A DNA stretch of 64,000 bases from Streptomyces buecherae (GTDB taxonomy: Bacteria; Actinomycetota; Actinomycetes; Streptomycetales; Streptomycetaceae): NCBI RefSeq assembly GCF_014295035.1, contig NZ_CP060404.1:3436501-3500500 (forward strand). Reading direction: 5' to 3'. This document shows positions 27,553 through 35,980 of this stretch, one piece after another. Each line of letters opens with the position of its first letter. Position 1 is the first letter of the stretch. Both the position numbers and the translations under genes were made by a program. The notes under the pieces were generated by a model, which was given only the letters and a program-made list of their open reading frames with translations, had not been told where the DNA came from and did not search any database.

Positions 27553-27914
27553 GCCCGCACCTTATGTCAGCCCCGCGCCGGGCCCGGTCTCAGTCCCGTT
27601 CCGGGCACGGTGTCAGTCCCGTACGCCGGCACCGCGCTCGTTCCCCGCCCGCACCGCACCGCCCCGCACCCACTCCGCCCCCGTCCCGCTCCCGCCTCGT
27701 ATGCCGTTTGCGCATGGAATCGCGCGTGGGCGCATTGGACCGCATGGCCGCCGGGCGCGAGGGTGGTCCGAGACGCCCCCGCCCGGCATCGGCGGGGCGG
27801 TCGCCCTCCTTCCGCACGCCCGCGCCCCACTCCCGCACGCCCTGCTCCGTCGTGTGCGGGGCCCGGCCACGCGCCCCGCACACGGGGCACACACCCACCG
27901 GAGGTTTCCACGCC
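27553..27914. promoter_or_regulatory. divergent blaA/blaL control region, 362 bases
   Basis: ATGC at 27701-27704 and GCAT at 27712-27715 form a dyad that meets the LysR-type T-N11-A rule exactly (TGC-N7-GCA). Further GCAT half sites start at 27730 and 27740. LysR activators commonly bind one dyad plus additional half sites near the promoter. The blaL ATG is at 27915, preceded by a GGAGG site. The rest of the region is C-rich with no ORF of note. Confidence 0.5.
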
Positions 27915-28880
27915 ATGCAGTACACCCGTGCCCGGCGAGCCGTCATCGGCGCGCTCGCCACGCTGACCCTCGCACCGCTCGTGGCCTGCGGCGGTGACGA
28001 CTCCGCCGACGCGTCGCCCTCGGCCAGCCGGTCGGCCACCGCGTCGTCGGCGCCGCCGTCGGCCGCGACGCCCGGCACGCCGGACGCGGCGGCGTCCGCG
28101 GCCACCGACAAGATCAAGGACCTGGAGCGGAAGTTCGACGCGCGGCTCGGCGTGTACGCCGTCGACACCGGCAGCGGGCGCGAGGTGGCCTACAACGACG
28201 GCGAACGGTTTCCCTTCGCCTCCACGTTCAAGGCCCTGGAGGCCGGCGCCGTACTGCGCGAGTTCTCCCTGTCCGGCCTCGACAAGGTCATCCGGTACTC
28301 CAAGGACGACCTGGTCGCCAACTCTCCCGTGACGGAGAAGCACGTCGACACCGGGATGACCCTGCGCGCGCTCTGCGACGCCGCCGTGCGCTACAGCGAC
28401 AACGCCGCGGCCAACCTGCTCTTCGAGGAGATCGGCGGCCCGAAGGGGCTGGACGCCGTGCTGAAGGGGATCGGCGACGACGTCACGCGGATGGAGCGCA
28501 TCGAACCGGGGCTCAGCGACTGGGACCCGGCGTCCCCGCGCGACACCACCACGCCACGGACGCTCGCCCACAACCTGCGGGCGTTCGTTCTCGGCAGCGT
28601 GCTCCGCAAGCCGGAACGCGCCCAACTCACCACCTGGCTGCGCACCAACCAGACCGGCGACGAGCTGATCCGGGCCGGCGTGCCGAAGAGTTGGAAGGTC
28701 GGCGACAAAACCGGCGCCGGCAGCACGTACGGCGCGCGCAACGACATCGCCGTGGTGTGGCCCCCGGACTCGGCCCCGATCGTCATGGCCATCATGTCGA
28801 ACCGGCGCGACAAGGACGCCGAGTACGACAACAAGCTGATCGCGGAGGCGGCCTCGGTGGTCGCGGACACGCTGTCCTGA
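27915..28880 (+). CDS. blaL: class A beta-lactamase, lipoprotein, BlaL-like
   Basis: Hydrolyses beta-lactams at the cell surface. The 321-residue protein has a signal peptide ending in a lipobox, PLVAC (Cys25), a Ser/Ala/Pro linker to about 65, then the class A motifs. These are STFK at 103-106 (Ser70-Lys73), SDN at 161-163 (130 loop), the omega-loop EPGLSDWD with Glu197 as Glu166, RDTTTP, and [13 protein letters not shown] from 265. Oddity: the position of Asn170 is Ser (Ser201), which may alter placement of the deacylation water. The ATG follows GGAGG. It is divergent from blaA-blaB, which are expected to make it inducible. Confidence 0.93.
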   Translation: MQYTRARRAVIGALATLTLAPLVACGGDDSADASPSASRSATASSAPPSAATPGTPDAAASAATDKIKDLERKFDARLGVYAVDTGSGREVAYNDGERFPFASTFKALEAGAVLREFSLSGLDKVIRYSKDDLVANSPVTEKHVDTGMTLRALCDAAVRYSDNAAANLLFEEIGGPKGLDAVLKGIGDDVTRMERIEPGLSDWDPASPRDTTTPRTLAHNLRAFVLGSVLRKPERAQLTTWLRTNQTGDELIRAGVPKSWKVGDKTGAGSTYGARNDIAVVWPPDSAPIVMAIMSNRRDKDAEYDNKLIAEAASVVADTLS

Positions 28881-28930
28881 CCGCCACCCGCCCCGGCGGG
28901 CGGGCCGGGCCCCCGTCAGCGGGCGAGGAT

Positions 28931-29021
28931 GGGTTCCGTACCCGGGCGGGGCGGATTCCGTGAGCGCGCGGGGGTGGATTCCGTCCGCAGGCGCGAGCGG
29001 GTCCCGTACGGGGGCGGGGGC
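28931..29021. repeat. 22-23 base tandem repeat, 4 copies
   Basis: Units beginning GG(A/G)TTCCGT or GGGTCCCGT start at 28931, 28953, 28976 and 28999. Each has a G-rich, variable second half. The array fills the space between the convergent blaL and VOC genes and ends next to the VOC stop. Confidence 0.65.
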
Positions 29022-29024
29022 GGG

Positions 29025-29372
29025 TCAGCGGTGGCCGAGCACGTTGACCACCCGCCCGTTGGGGTCGCGGACGAAGAACCGGCGTACGCCCCACTCCTCG
29101 TCCTGCAACGGGTGCACGATCTCCGCCCCGCTGTCGCGCACCGCCGCGTACGCCGCGTCCACGTCCTCCACCTCCACGCTCAGGTCCGGGATCACGGGCC
29201 CGGTCCTGTCCTCGGTCATGAAGCTGACCTGCGCCGCGGGTTGGGACGGGGAGGCGAGCGTCATGATCCAGCCCTGGTTCATGACCTCCTCGAAGCCGAG
29301 CAGGCCGTAGAAGTCACGGCTCTCCTCCTGCGCCTGCGAGGCGAGGTTGGGGACGACACGGCGAATGGTCAT
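29025..29372 (-). CDS. VOC family (glyoxalase-like) protein
   Basis: A 115-residue protein with the two beta-alpha-beta-beta-beta modules of the vicinal oxygen chelate superfamily: RRVVPNLASQAQEESRDFYG, LGFEEVMNQGWIMTL, DVDAAYAAVRDSGAEIVHPL and VRRFFVRDPNGRVVNVLGH. The ATG at 29372 was preferred over one four codons upstream because GGAGAT lies 6 bases before it. Members include glyoxalases and resistance or fosfomycin-type enzymes; the substrate is not evident here. Confidence 0.85.
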   Translation of the reverse strand: MTIRRVVPNLASQAQEESRDFYGLLGFEEVMNQGWIMTLASPSQPAAQVSFMTEDRTGPVIPDLSVEVEDVDAAYAAVRDSGAEIVHPLQDEEWGVRRFFVRDPNGRVVNVLGHR

Positions 29373-29584
29373 CGGGATCTCCATGAGGTGGTAGCGGTGG
29401 CGGGCGGCCCCGGGAGCGGGGCCGGGCGTGCGGGGACGAGCGGACGGCGGCGCGGCAGCGGCGAGCGACCACGAACCACGCTAAGGGCCACCACTGACAC
29501 TCGCCCCCGGCCGCGCCCCGCCACCGGGCCCGACCAAGCGACCCGAACAGGCCATACGCCCAGGTCACCCCATGTCATACCCGG

Positions 29585-30967
29585 TCATCCCTGGTCGCGG
29601 GCGCGGTGGAAGCGGTCCCGGCCGGCGGCGAGGTCGACGATCGGGTCGGGGTAGTCGTAGCGCGCCCGCTCCTCGGCCGGCAGGGTCCACGGCTCATGCA
29701 CCGCCGGCCCCGGCAGGTCGGCGAGTTCGGGCACCCAGCGGAGTACGTACGCGCCGTCCGGGTCGTACCGTCTGCCCTGGCGCACCGGGTTGAGCACCCG
29801 GCCGGGCCGGGTGTCCGTGCCGGTGCCGGCCACCCACTGCCAGTTGAGCTGGTTGTTCGCCACGTCGCCGTCGACCAGCAGGTCGAGGAAGTGGCGGGCG
29901 CCGACCCGCCAGTCCACGTACAGCGTCTTGGTCAGGAAGCTCGCGGTGAGCAGTCGGCCTCGGTTGTGCATCCAGCCCTCGTGCGCCAGTTGCCGCATCG
30001 CGGCGTCCACCACGGGGAACCCGGTGCGGCCCGAGCGCCAGGCCGCGACGTCCTCGGCTGCCTGCTCCCGGGCGTCGCGCCAGCGGTCGCCGCGCGGTCG
30101 GTAGTCTACCGAGGACGTCTCGGGGCGGGCCGCGAGCACCTGGTGGTGGAAGTCACGCCAGCACAGTTGCCGCTCGAAGGCCGCCGCGCCCGGCCCGCCG
30201 ACCTTGCGCGCCCGGGCGACGAGTTCGACCGGTGACAGCGTGCCGAAGTGCAGATGGGGCGAGAAGCGCGAGGTGGCGTCGCCCGCGAGGTCGTCGTGGT
30301 TCTCCTCGTAGTCGGCCAACCCGTCGCGCAGCCAGGCGGTCATGCGCCGCCGGCCGTCCTTCTCGCCGCCGACCGCGAGCCCGGGCGAGAGCCCGCGCAC
30401 GCCCCCGCGCACGGGCATCCGGTCGGAGGCGACGGACCGTTCCGGCAGTCGCACCGCGCGCGGGGCCGGCAGCGGGTCCCGTGGCGCCTGCCGGGACCAG
30501 GCGCGGAAGTACGGCGTGAACACCGCGAAGTGGCTCCCGCCCCCGGACGGGGTCACCGCGCCGGGCGAAAGGACGGTGGTCACCGCCTCGTGCACGACCA
30601 GGCGCCGCCCGTCCCGTTCGAGCGCGGCCCGCAACCGCTCCTCGCGGCGCTGCGCGTAGCCGCTGGCGCCCGCGGACACGTGCACCTCCCCGGCCAGGAC
30701 CTGCGCCGCGACCCGGCACGTCTCCTCCACCACGTCGCCGGAGCGCAGCACCAGCCGGCCTCCGCGCGACCGCAGCCCCGCGTCGAGGTCGGCCAGGCAG
30801 TCGCGGAGGAACGCCTCCCGGTTGGGCGCCCCGAAGCCGGCCGTGGCGATGCCGCTGTCGCGGACGAACAGCGGCACCACCCGCCCGCCGCCGGCCAGGG
30901 CGGCCCGCAGCGGCGGGTGGTCGTGCATTCGCAGGTCGGCGGTGAACAAGACGACGGAAACCCGCAT
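29585..30967 (-). CDS. phr: deoxyribodipyrimidine photolyase
   Basis: Repairs UV-induced pyrimidine dimers using light. The 460-residue protein has the N-terminal antenna domain (SVVLFTADLRMHDHPPLRAA) and the FAD-binding domain with FSPHLHFGTLSPVELVARA, LCWRDFHHQVLAARP, HEGWMHNRGRLLTASFLTKT and NNQLNWQWVAGTGTD, which mark class I CPD photolyases. The ATG at 30967 follows GGAGGGAAG. The oxidoreductase/DUF2867 gene lies upstream on the same strand, a common partner of photolyase in Streptomyces light-inducible clusters. Two strong hairpins lie between them. Confidence 0.94.
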   Translation of the reverse strand: MRVSVVLFTADLRMHDHPPLRAALAGGGRVVPLFVRDSGIATAGFGAPNREAFLRDCLADLDAGLRSRGGRLVLRSGDVVEETCRVAAQVLAGEVHVSAGASGYAQRREERLRAALERDGRRLVVHEAVTTVLSPGAVTPSGGGSHFAVFTPYFRAWSRQAPRDPLPAPRAVRLPERSVASDRMPVRGGVRGLSPGLAVGGEKDGRRRMTAWLRDGLADYEENHDDLAGDATSRFSPHLHFGTLSPVELVARARKVGGPGAAAFERQLCWRDFHHQVLAARPETSSVDYRPRGDRWRDAREQAAEDVAAWRSGRTGFPVVDAAMRQLAHEGWMHNRGRLLTASFLTKTLYVDWRVGARHFLDLLVDGDVANNQLNWQWVAGTGTDTRPGRVLNPVRQGRRYDPDGAYVLRWVPELADLPGPAVHEPWTLPAEERARYDYPDPIVDLAAGRDRFHRARDQG

Positions 30968-31007
30968 CGGCTTCCCTCCTGGTCCGGTGATCCACATGCG
31001 CACGGGG

Positions 31008-31120
31008 CCGCGGAGCGGGGCGGGTCCTGGCCCGGACCCGCCCCTCTCCGCGGGGTCGGCTGGCGGGTTCCGGCCCGGGCGGGCCGGCCTCGCGGGGCGC
31101 GTCCCGCGAGGCCGGCCCGC
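31008..31120 (-). terminator. two large tandem hairpins between the DUF2867 gene and photolyase
   Basis: 31079-31096 pairs with 31103-31120 in a perfect 18-base stem and 6-base loop. 31008-31027 pairs with 31034-31053 in a 20-base stem with one mismatch and 6-base loop. They begin 20 bases after the oxidoreductase stop and end 41 bases before the photolyase start. No T tract follows either. They could be terminators, or an attenuator or RNA-stability element between the genes. Confidence 0.6.
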
Positions 31121-31139
31121 GGGATCGAGGCGGTGGCGG

Positions 31140-32678
31140 TCACCGTGGCACGGCGGGTGGGACCGCGTCCGGCGCCGTCTCGTGCGCGGCGGCTCCCACG
31201 ATGTTGCGGGCCATGCCGCCGAAGATGAGGGCGTGGAACGGCGCGATGGCCCACCAGTAGGCGTGGCCGAGCAGCCCGCGCGGATGGAACAGCGCCCGCT
31301 GCCGGTAACGGGTCCGGCCGGTGTCCGCGTCCCGGTCGACGCGCAGTTCCAGCCAGGCGAGCCCGGGCATCCGCATCTCGGCACGCAGCCGCAACAGCCG
31401 GCCCGGTTCGACCGCCTCCACCCGCCAGAAGTCCAGCGCGTCCCCCACCCGCAGGTGCTGGCCGTCGCGCCGGCCACGGCGCAGCCCGGCCCCGCCGGCC
31501 AGCCGGTCCAACCAGCCGCGCACGGCCCAGGCGAGCGGGAAGGAGTACCAGCCGTTCTCACCCCCGATGCCCTCGATGACCCGCCACAGGGCGGCCGGCG
31601 AGACGTCCACGGTCAGCTCGCGGTGGTCGGTGTACAGGCTGCCGCCGGCCCAGTCCGGATCGGTCGGCAGCGGATCGCTCGGCGCCCCCGGCAACGCGGC
31701 CGACGACCAACGGGTGGCCACCTGCGCCTCCTGGACCCTGCGGAGGGCCAGGGCGAGGGCGGCGTCGAAGGGGAGCGGCTGGTCCGGCCCGTCGGGGACG
31801 TAGCGGGCGATGTCGTGTTCCCGGCAGACCACCTCGTGTCGCAGCGAGGCCGTGAGCGGCTTGGCGATGGCGCGCGGGACCGGCGTGACCAGGCCCACCC
31901 AGTAGCTGGAGAGCCGCGGCGTGAGCAGTGGGAGCGGCACGATCACCCGCCGCGGCAGCCTGGCGACCTCGGCGTACCGGCGCATCATCGCCACGTACGT
32001 CATGACGTCCGGCCCGCCGATGTCGAACGCGCGGCTCACGTCGGCGGGCAGTTCGGCGCAGCCGACGAGGTAGCGCAGCACGTCGCGGACGGCGATCGGC
32101 TGGATGCGGGTACGCACCCAACTCGGCGTGACCATGACCGGCAGCCGCTCGGTGAGGTAGCGCAGCATCTCGAAGGACGCGGAACCGGAACCGATGATGA
32201 CGGCGGCGCGCAGCACGGCGGTGGGCACACCCGAGGCGAGCAGGATGTCACCCACCTCGGCGCGCGAGCGCAGGTGCGGCGAGAGTTCGGCGGGTGGTAC
32301 GCCCTCCGGCGTGAGACCACCGAGGTAGACGAGCCGGCGCACGCCCGCGGCGGTGGCCTGTTCGGCGACGGTACGGGCGGCACGCCGGTCGGTGTCCTCG
32401 AAGCTCCGCCCGGTGCCCAACGCGTGCACCAGGTAGTACGCGACATCGATGCCGCGCAGCGCGGCGCCCATCGCGTCGGCGTCCAGCACGTCGCCGCGCA
32501 CGATCTCGACCCGGTCCGCCCAGGGGTGCGCGTACAGCTTCTCGGGCGAACGCCCCACGCACCGCACCCGGTGGCCGGCCGCCAACAACTCGGGCACCAG
32601 ACGGCCCCCGATGTACCCCGTCGCTCCCGTGACCAGGCAGTGCAGTCCCCCCGGGCCGTCATCGTTCACGCCGTTCAC
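31140..32678 (-). CDS. NAD(P)-binding oxidoreductase with DUF2867 domain
   Basis: A 512-residue two-domain protein. The N-terminal Rossmann domain (about 10-330) has LVTGATGYIGGRLVPELLAA and RLVYLGGLTPEG, with LRAAVIIGSGSASFEMLRYL, typical of atypical SDR proteins next to photolyases. The C-terminal DUF2867 domain (about 340-500) resembles a START/SRPBCC-like fold: WRVIEGIGGENGWYSFPLAW, GDALDFWRVEAVEPGRLLRL and FHPRGLLGHAYWWAIAPFHA. The ATG is at 32678. Function is unknown; association with light and stress clusters is known. Confidence 0.88.
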   Translation of the reverse strand: MNGVNDDGPGGLHCLVTGATGYIGGRLVPELLAAGHRVRCVGRSPEKLYAHPWADRVEIVRGDVLDADAMGAALRGIDVAYYLVHALGTGRSFEDTDRRAARTVAEQATAAGVRRLVYLGGLTPEGVPPAELSPHLRSRAEVGDILLASGVPTAVLRAAVIIGSGSASFEMLRYLTERLPVMVTPSWVRTRIQPIAVRDVLRYLVGCAELPADVSRAFDIGGPDVMTYVAMMRRYAEVARLPRRVIVPLPLLTPRLSSYWVGLVTPVPRAIAKPLTASLRHEVVCREHDIARYVPDGPDQPLPFDAALALALRRVQEAQVATRWSSAALPGAPSDPLPTDPDWAGGSLYTDHRELTVDVSPAALWRVIEGIGGENGWYSFPLAWAVRGWLDRLAGGAGLRRGRRDGQHLRVGDALDFWRVEAVEPGRLLRLRAEMRMPGLAWLELRVDRDADTGRTRYRQRALFHPRGLLGHAYWWAIAPFHALIFGGMARNIVGAAAHETAPDAVPPAVPR

Positions 32679-33861
32679 CTCGGTCGCGTGGGAGCAGATC
32701 CGATCAGAGTAGGTCGAGTCAGACCGGAACAGGCCGGATTGGGTTGGATTGGGGCGGGTCTCGTTGGGCGAGTCGGACGAGTCCGGCGGGTCGGGACGGG
32801 GCGTGGGGCGGTGGGTGGGGGGGCTGCGTGGCTGGTGGGGCGGGGGCTGCGTGGCCGTGCGGTGGGGGGCTGCGTGACTGGTGGGGTGCGGGCTGTCTGG
32901 CCGGTGTGGCGGGGTGGCGTGTGCGGTGGGTTTCGCCGGTGCGTCGGGTGCAGCGCTGCGGTGGCGGGTGCGGGCGTAGCCCTACCCGTACGCCCGCGCG
33001 TTCGCTCACCCGTCCGGCCGTGGGCTCGGCCCCGGCTCGTACGCCGGCGCGCCCACCACCGGCTCGGGCGCCCCGAGCGCCCGGGCCCCGGCCCGTCCCG
33101 CCACCCCGGCGGCCCGGCCAGCCCCCTCCGCCCCGCCCGTACGAGCCCAACCGCCGGCCCGCTCCGTACGGTCCGAAGGCCGCCCAGATTCGCTCGACGC
33201 ACGACCCTTGTCATGCGCGCGACCGCAGACTTACCGTCAGGTAACACCGGCTGGACGCGCTCCTTTCGGACCGTGGCCAGCAACGTCACCACGCGCACGC
33301 CCGCGCAGCGCGGGCCCGCACGCGGTGACGTACGCACCCCCGCCCCACCCGCAGTACGCAGAGCCGCCGCACCACCCCGCACCACTCACCACCCCACGGG
33401 CACACCCGCACCACCGCGTACCACCCCCACACCCCACAAGCGCCCCACCACCGCGCGGCACCACGCCGCGCACCCCGCACCCGCCCCCGCTCCACCCGCT
33501 CCACCAGCACGCCCCCACGCGGCCCCGCCGGGTCGCTCGCTCGGGCCGCACCGGGCTGCCGCCCGGCGTCGCCACGAGTTGCCGCCGTGCGCCGGCGCGC
33601 CGAGCCCCGCGCGCCGGCGCCGCCGTCCGCGCACACCCACCGCGGAACGCCCCGCTCACGGCGGCACCCCCTGCCCCGACCCAGCTCAGGCACGCCCGCA
33701 CCGCGGGTCGCGCCCCTGCCGGGCGGCGGGCCCCACGCCCGCCGTCCGGCGCTGTCCCCGTGCCGCCGTGCGCCCGCGCGGCGATCCGGCACGCCCCCAC
33801 GCGCCCGGCCAGCCCCGAGTACGGGCCGGCCGCCGCCCCGCCCTTTCGGAGGTTCACCCTC
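32679..33861. other. long intergenic region, 1183 bases, with a 23-base repeat
   Basis: No convincing gene in either strand: open frames are Arg/Pro-rich shadows with poor codon use. It contains a 23-base repeat (32819-32909, listed separately), an inverted repeat TTACC-GTCA-GGTAA at 33231-33244 and a very C-rich half from 33300. The lipase starts at the end after a GGAGG site, so its promoter must lie in the second half. Confidence 0.6.
32819..32909. repeat. 23-base tandem repeat, 4 copies
   Basis: Copies start at 32819, 32842, 32865 and 32888, exactly 23 bases apart. The shared unit is close to GGGGGCTGCGTGGCTGGTGG plus 3 bases; the fourth copy is the most diverged. The array sits between the divergent oxidoreductase and lipase genes. 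Confidence 0.7.
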
Positions 33862-34866
33862 ATGAACCAGTCCCCCAACCGCCGGCGCCCCCTACGGTCC
33901 GTGCGCCGCTGGGCCACGGCCGTCGGCATGACCCTGTGCCTGGGCGCGGCCACCATCACCGCCGCCGGCCCGGCCCAGGCCGAACAGTCCGCCAGCACGA
34001 CCCAGGCCGGGCCGAGCGTGCGGGCCGAGCACCCGGTGGGCGGCCTGTCGGAGGCCGTACGCAACTTCATCGCCAGCCCGGGCGCCGTCGAGGGCGCCAA
34101 CGACTGGCGGTGCAAGCCGTCCGCCGAGCACCCGTACCCCGTCGTCCTCGTGCACGCCACCGGCGTGAACCTCGGCGCCAACTGGACGAAGATCTCCCCC
34201 ACCCTCGCCAACGCGGGCCACTGCGTCTTCGCCCTCAACTACGGCATGAACCACCTCTCGCTCGGCCGCGTCGGCGGCCTGGCCGACATCCCCGCGTCGG
34301 CCCGACAGTTGAGCGCCTTCGTCGACAGGGTGCTGGCCGCGACCGGCGCGACGAAGGTCAACCTCGTCGGCCACTCGCAGGGCGGCATGATGCCGAACTA
34401 CTACCTCAAGCGGCTGAACGGCGCCGGCAAGGTGGGCACCCTGGTCGCCCTGTCGCCGAGCAACCACGGCACCACGCTCTCGGGCCTGACCAACCTCGGT
34501 GAGGCGCTCGGGATCATCGGCTTCGTCAACAACCTCTTCGACTTCGTCGGCCTGCCGGCGCTCAAGCAGCAGGAGATCAACTCACGGTTCCAGAAGGACC
34601 TCTTCGCCGACGGCGACACCGTGCCCGGCGTGCGCTACCTGGTGCTCCAGACCACGAAGGACGCCGTCGTCACCCCGTACACCAACGCCTTCCTCAAGGG
34701 CGACGCGGTCCGCAACATCACCATCCAGGACCAGTGCCCCGCGGACCCGGTCGGCCATGTGGGAATGTTCGTCGACGGGCCGGCCGTGCAGCACGTGGTG
34801 AACGCGCTCGGGCCCAACGACCCGCACTTCAAGCCGACCTGCACCGACTACGGGCTGCCGCTCTAA
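33862..34866 (+). CDS. secreted lipase/esterase, alpha/beta fold
   Basis: A 334-residue exported hydrolase of the lipase-2/EstA type. A twin-Arg-rich signal peptide ends AGPAQA at 40. The oxyanion strand is PVVLVHATGVNLGANW at 93-108, the nucleophile GHSQGG has Ser172, the acid lies in QTTKDAVVTPY and the His in VGHVGMF. Four Cys (Cys83, Cys121 and two near the end in DQCPADP and PTCTDYG) suggest two disulphides. The ATG follows GGAGG at 9 bases; the longer open frame upstream has no signal peptide and is not used. A strong hairpin follows. Confidence 0.9.
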   Translation: MNQSPNRRRPLRSVRRWATAVGMTLCLGAATITAAGPAQAEQSASTTQAGPSVRAEHPVGGLSEAVRNFIASPGAVEGANDWRCKPSAEHPYPVVLVHATGVNLGANWTKISPTLANAGHCVFALNYGMNHLSLGRVGGLADIPASARQLSAFVDRVLAATGATKVNLVGHSQGGMMPNYYLKRLNGAGKVGTLVALSPSNHGTTLSGLTNLGEALGIIGFVNNLFDFVGLPALKQQEINSRFQKDLFADGDTVPGVRYLVLQTTKDAVVTPYTNAFLKGDAVRNITIQDQCPADPVGHVGMFVDGPAVQHVVNALGPNDPHFKPTCTDYGLPL

Positions 34867-35350
34867 CCGCCGGCGCACCCCCTTCCGCCCCCGCCCCCTC
34901 ACCCCGGCTGAGCAGCCACGCTCGCAGCGGTGCGGGTCGAAACGGCCGCCTCGGCGGCCGTTTCGTCATACGGGCCACACACCGCACGCCACCCCGCCCG
35001 CCGCACCGAACCCACGGCCGGCCACCACCCGACCTCGACTCATCCCCACTCTCTGCTGGACGACGACGCAGACGGCGCCCAAGTGGCAAACAGTGTAAGG
35101 CAGTTGAGTGCTCGACGTTGGCGCGTACGGGGCGTACGGGGCGCGCGGAACGCCCGGCCGAGGGCGCTGGGGGAGCCGGGCGCACGGCGGGGTACGCGGT
35201 CGGCGAGCTCGGGCCCGTTTTCCTGGCTGAAGGGAGACGCCTCCATTGGCCACTTCATCGGGTCACTTCTAGTACGGAATGGGAGCACTCAGGCCCATAC
35301 CGACATCCCGAGCACAACGCCGGAACCGTACGAGGAGGATTCAACCCATC
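34867..35350. other. intergenic region, 484 bases
   Basis: It begins with the lipase terminator hairpin. The middle, 35040-35110, has lower GC (CAAACAGTGTAAGGCAGTTG) and is a likely promoter zone. A purine-rich GAGGAGG at 35333-35339 serves the next gene. No additional ORF with good codon use was seen. Confidence 0.5.
34939..34964 (+). terminator. hairpin after the lipase gene
   Basis: GAAACGGCCGCC and GGCGGCCGTTTC are perfect 12-base arms separated by TC; in practice the loop must be a few bases larger. It starts 73 bases after the lipase stop and ends in TTTC, as intrinsic terminators of this group do. Confidence 0.7.
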
Positions 35351-35980
35351 ATGCACAGCACTCGCACCACGAGCACCGCCCACACCACGACCGTCGCACC
35401 GCGGCGCGCCGCGCGCTCAGGCCGCGCCGTTGCCGGGGGCGCTGTCCTGGCCGCGACCCTGTTAACCGCCGGGCTCACCGCGAGCAGCGCCGGCGCGGTC
35501 GGCCAGCCGGCCGGCGACCGCGGCGCGCCCGCGGCGACCGCCACGCCCACCTGCAAGCTCGCCGGCCTCAAGGTCACGCTGGACAAGGGCGGCGTGCCGG
35601 ACGGCGTACGCAACGGCATGAGCCACGCGGGCATCTACCTGCGGTTCGAGAACAGCACCGACCACACCTGCATCCTGCGCGGCTACCCCGGGCTCGGCCT
35701 GGAGAACACCCAGCACAAGCCGCTCGCCACCAAGGCCGAGTGGGGCTCGACCTGGTACGCGAAGGACCCGGGCAAGACCAACGTACGCGTGGAGGCCGGC
35801 GACTCGGCATGGGCCGACCTCGCCTGGACCCATTCGGGCACGGACGCCGTGCACTCCCGGCACCTCAAGGTCACCCCGCCCGCCGAGACCCGGTCCGCGG
35901 TCCTGAACTTCGACCGCGTCGTGGACTGGGGCCGACTCCAGGTGACCGCCCTCGCGGACACGCCCCCGAAGGTCGGCTGA
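35351..35980 (+). CDS. secreted DUF4232 domain protein
   Basis: A 209-residue exported protein. The signal peptide has an Arg-rich start, a hydrophobic core GGAVLAATLLTAGLTASS and a cut after SAGA near 49. The DUF4232 domain covers about 68-205: CKLAGLKVTLD, GMSHAGIYLRFENSTDHTC, LRGYPGLGL, WADLAWTHSG and AVLNFDRVVDWGRLQVTAL. The two Cys in TPTCKLAG and HTCILRG probably form a disulphide. The ATG has GAGGAGG 11-12 bases upstream. Family function is unknown; many members are actinobacterial lipoproteins or exported proteins. Confidence 0.87.
   Translation: MHSTRTTSTAHTTTVAPRRAARSGRAVAGGAVLAATLLTAGLTASSAGAVGQPAGDRGAPAATATPTCKLAGLKVTLDKGGVPDGVRNGMSHAGIYLRFENSTDHTCILRGYPGLGLENTQHKPLATKAEWGSTWYAKDPGKTNVRVEAGDSAWADLAWTHSGTDAVHSRHLKVTPPAETRSAVLNFDRVVDWGRLQVTALADTPPKVG

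Noticed and set aside
32675..33385. A 236-codon minus-strand frame upstream of the oxidoreductase
   Set aside because: Arg/Thr/Pro-repeat composition from the 23-base repeats, with no ribosome binding site and no recognisable domain.
33208..33861. N-terminal extension of the lipase to a 552-codon frame
   Set aside because: The extension is Pro/Arg/His-rich, lacks normal codon use, and would bury the signal peptide; a GGAGG site serves the start at 33862.
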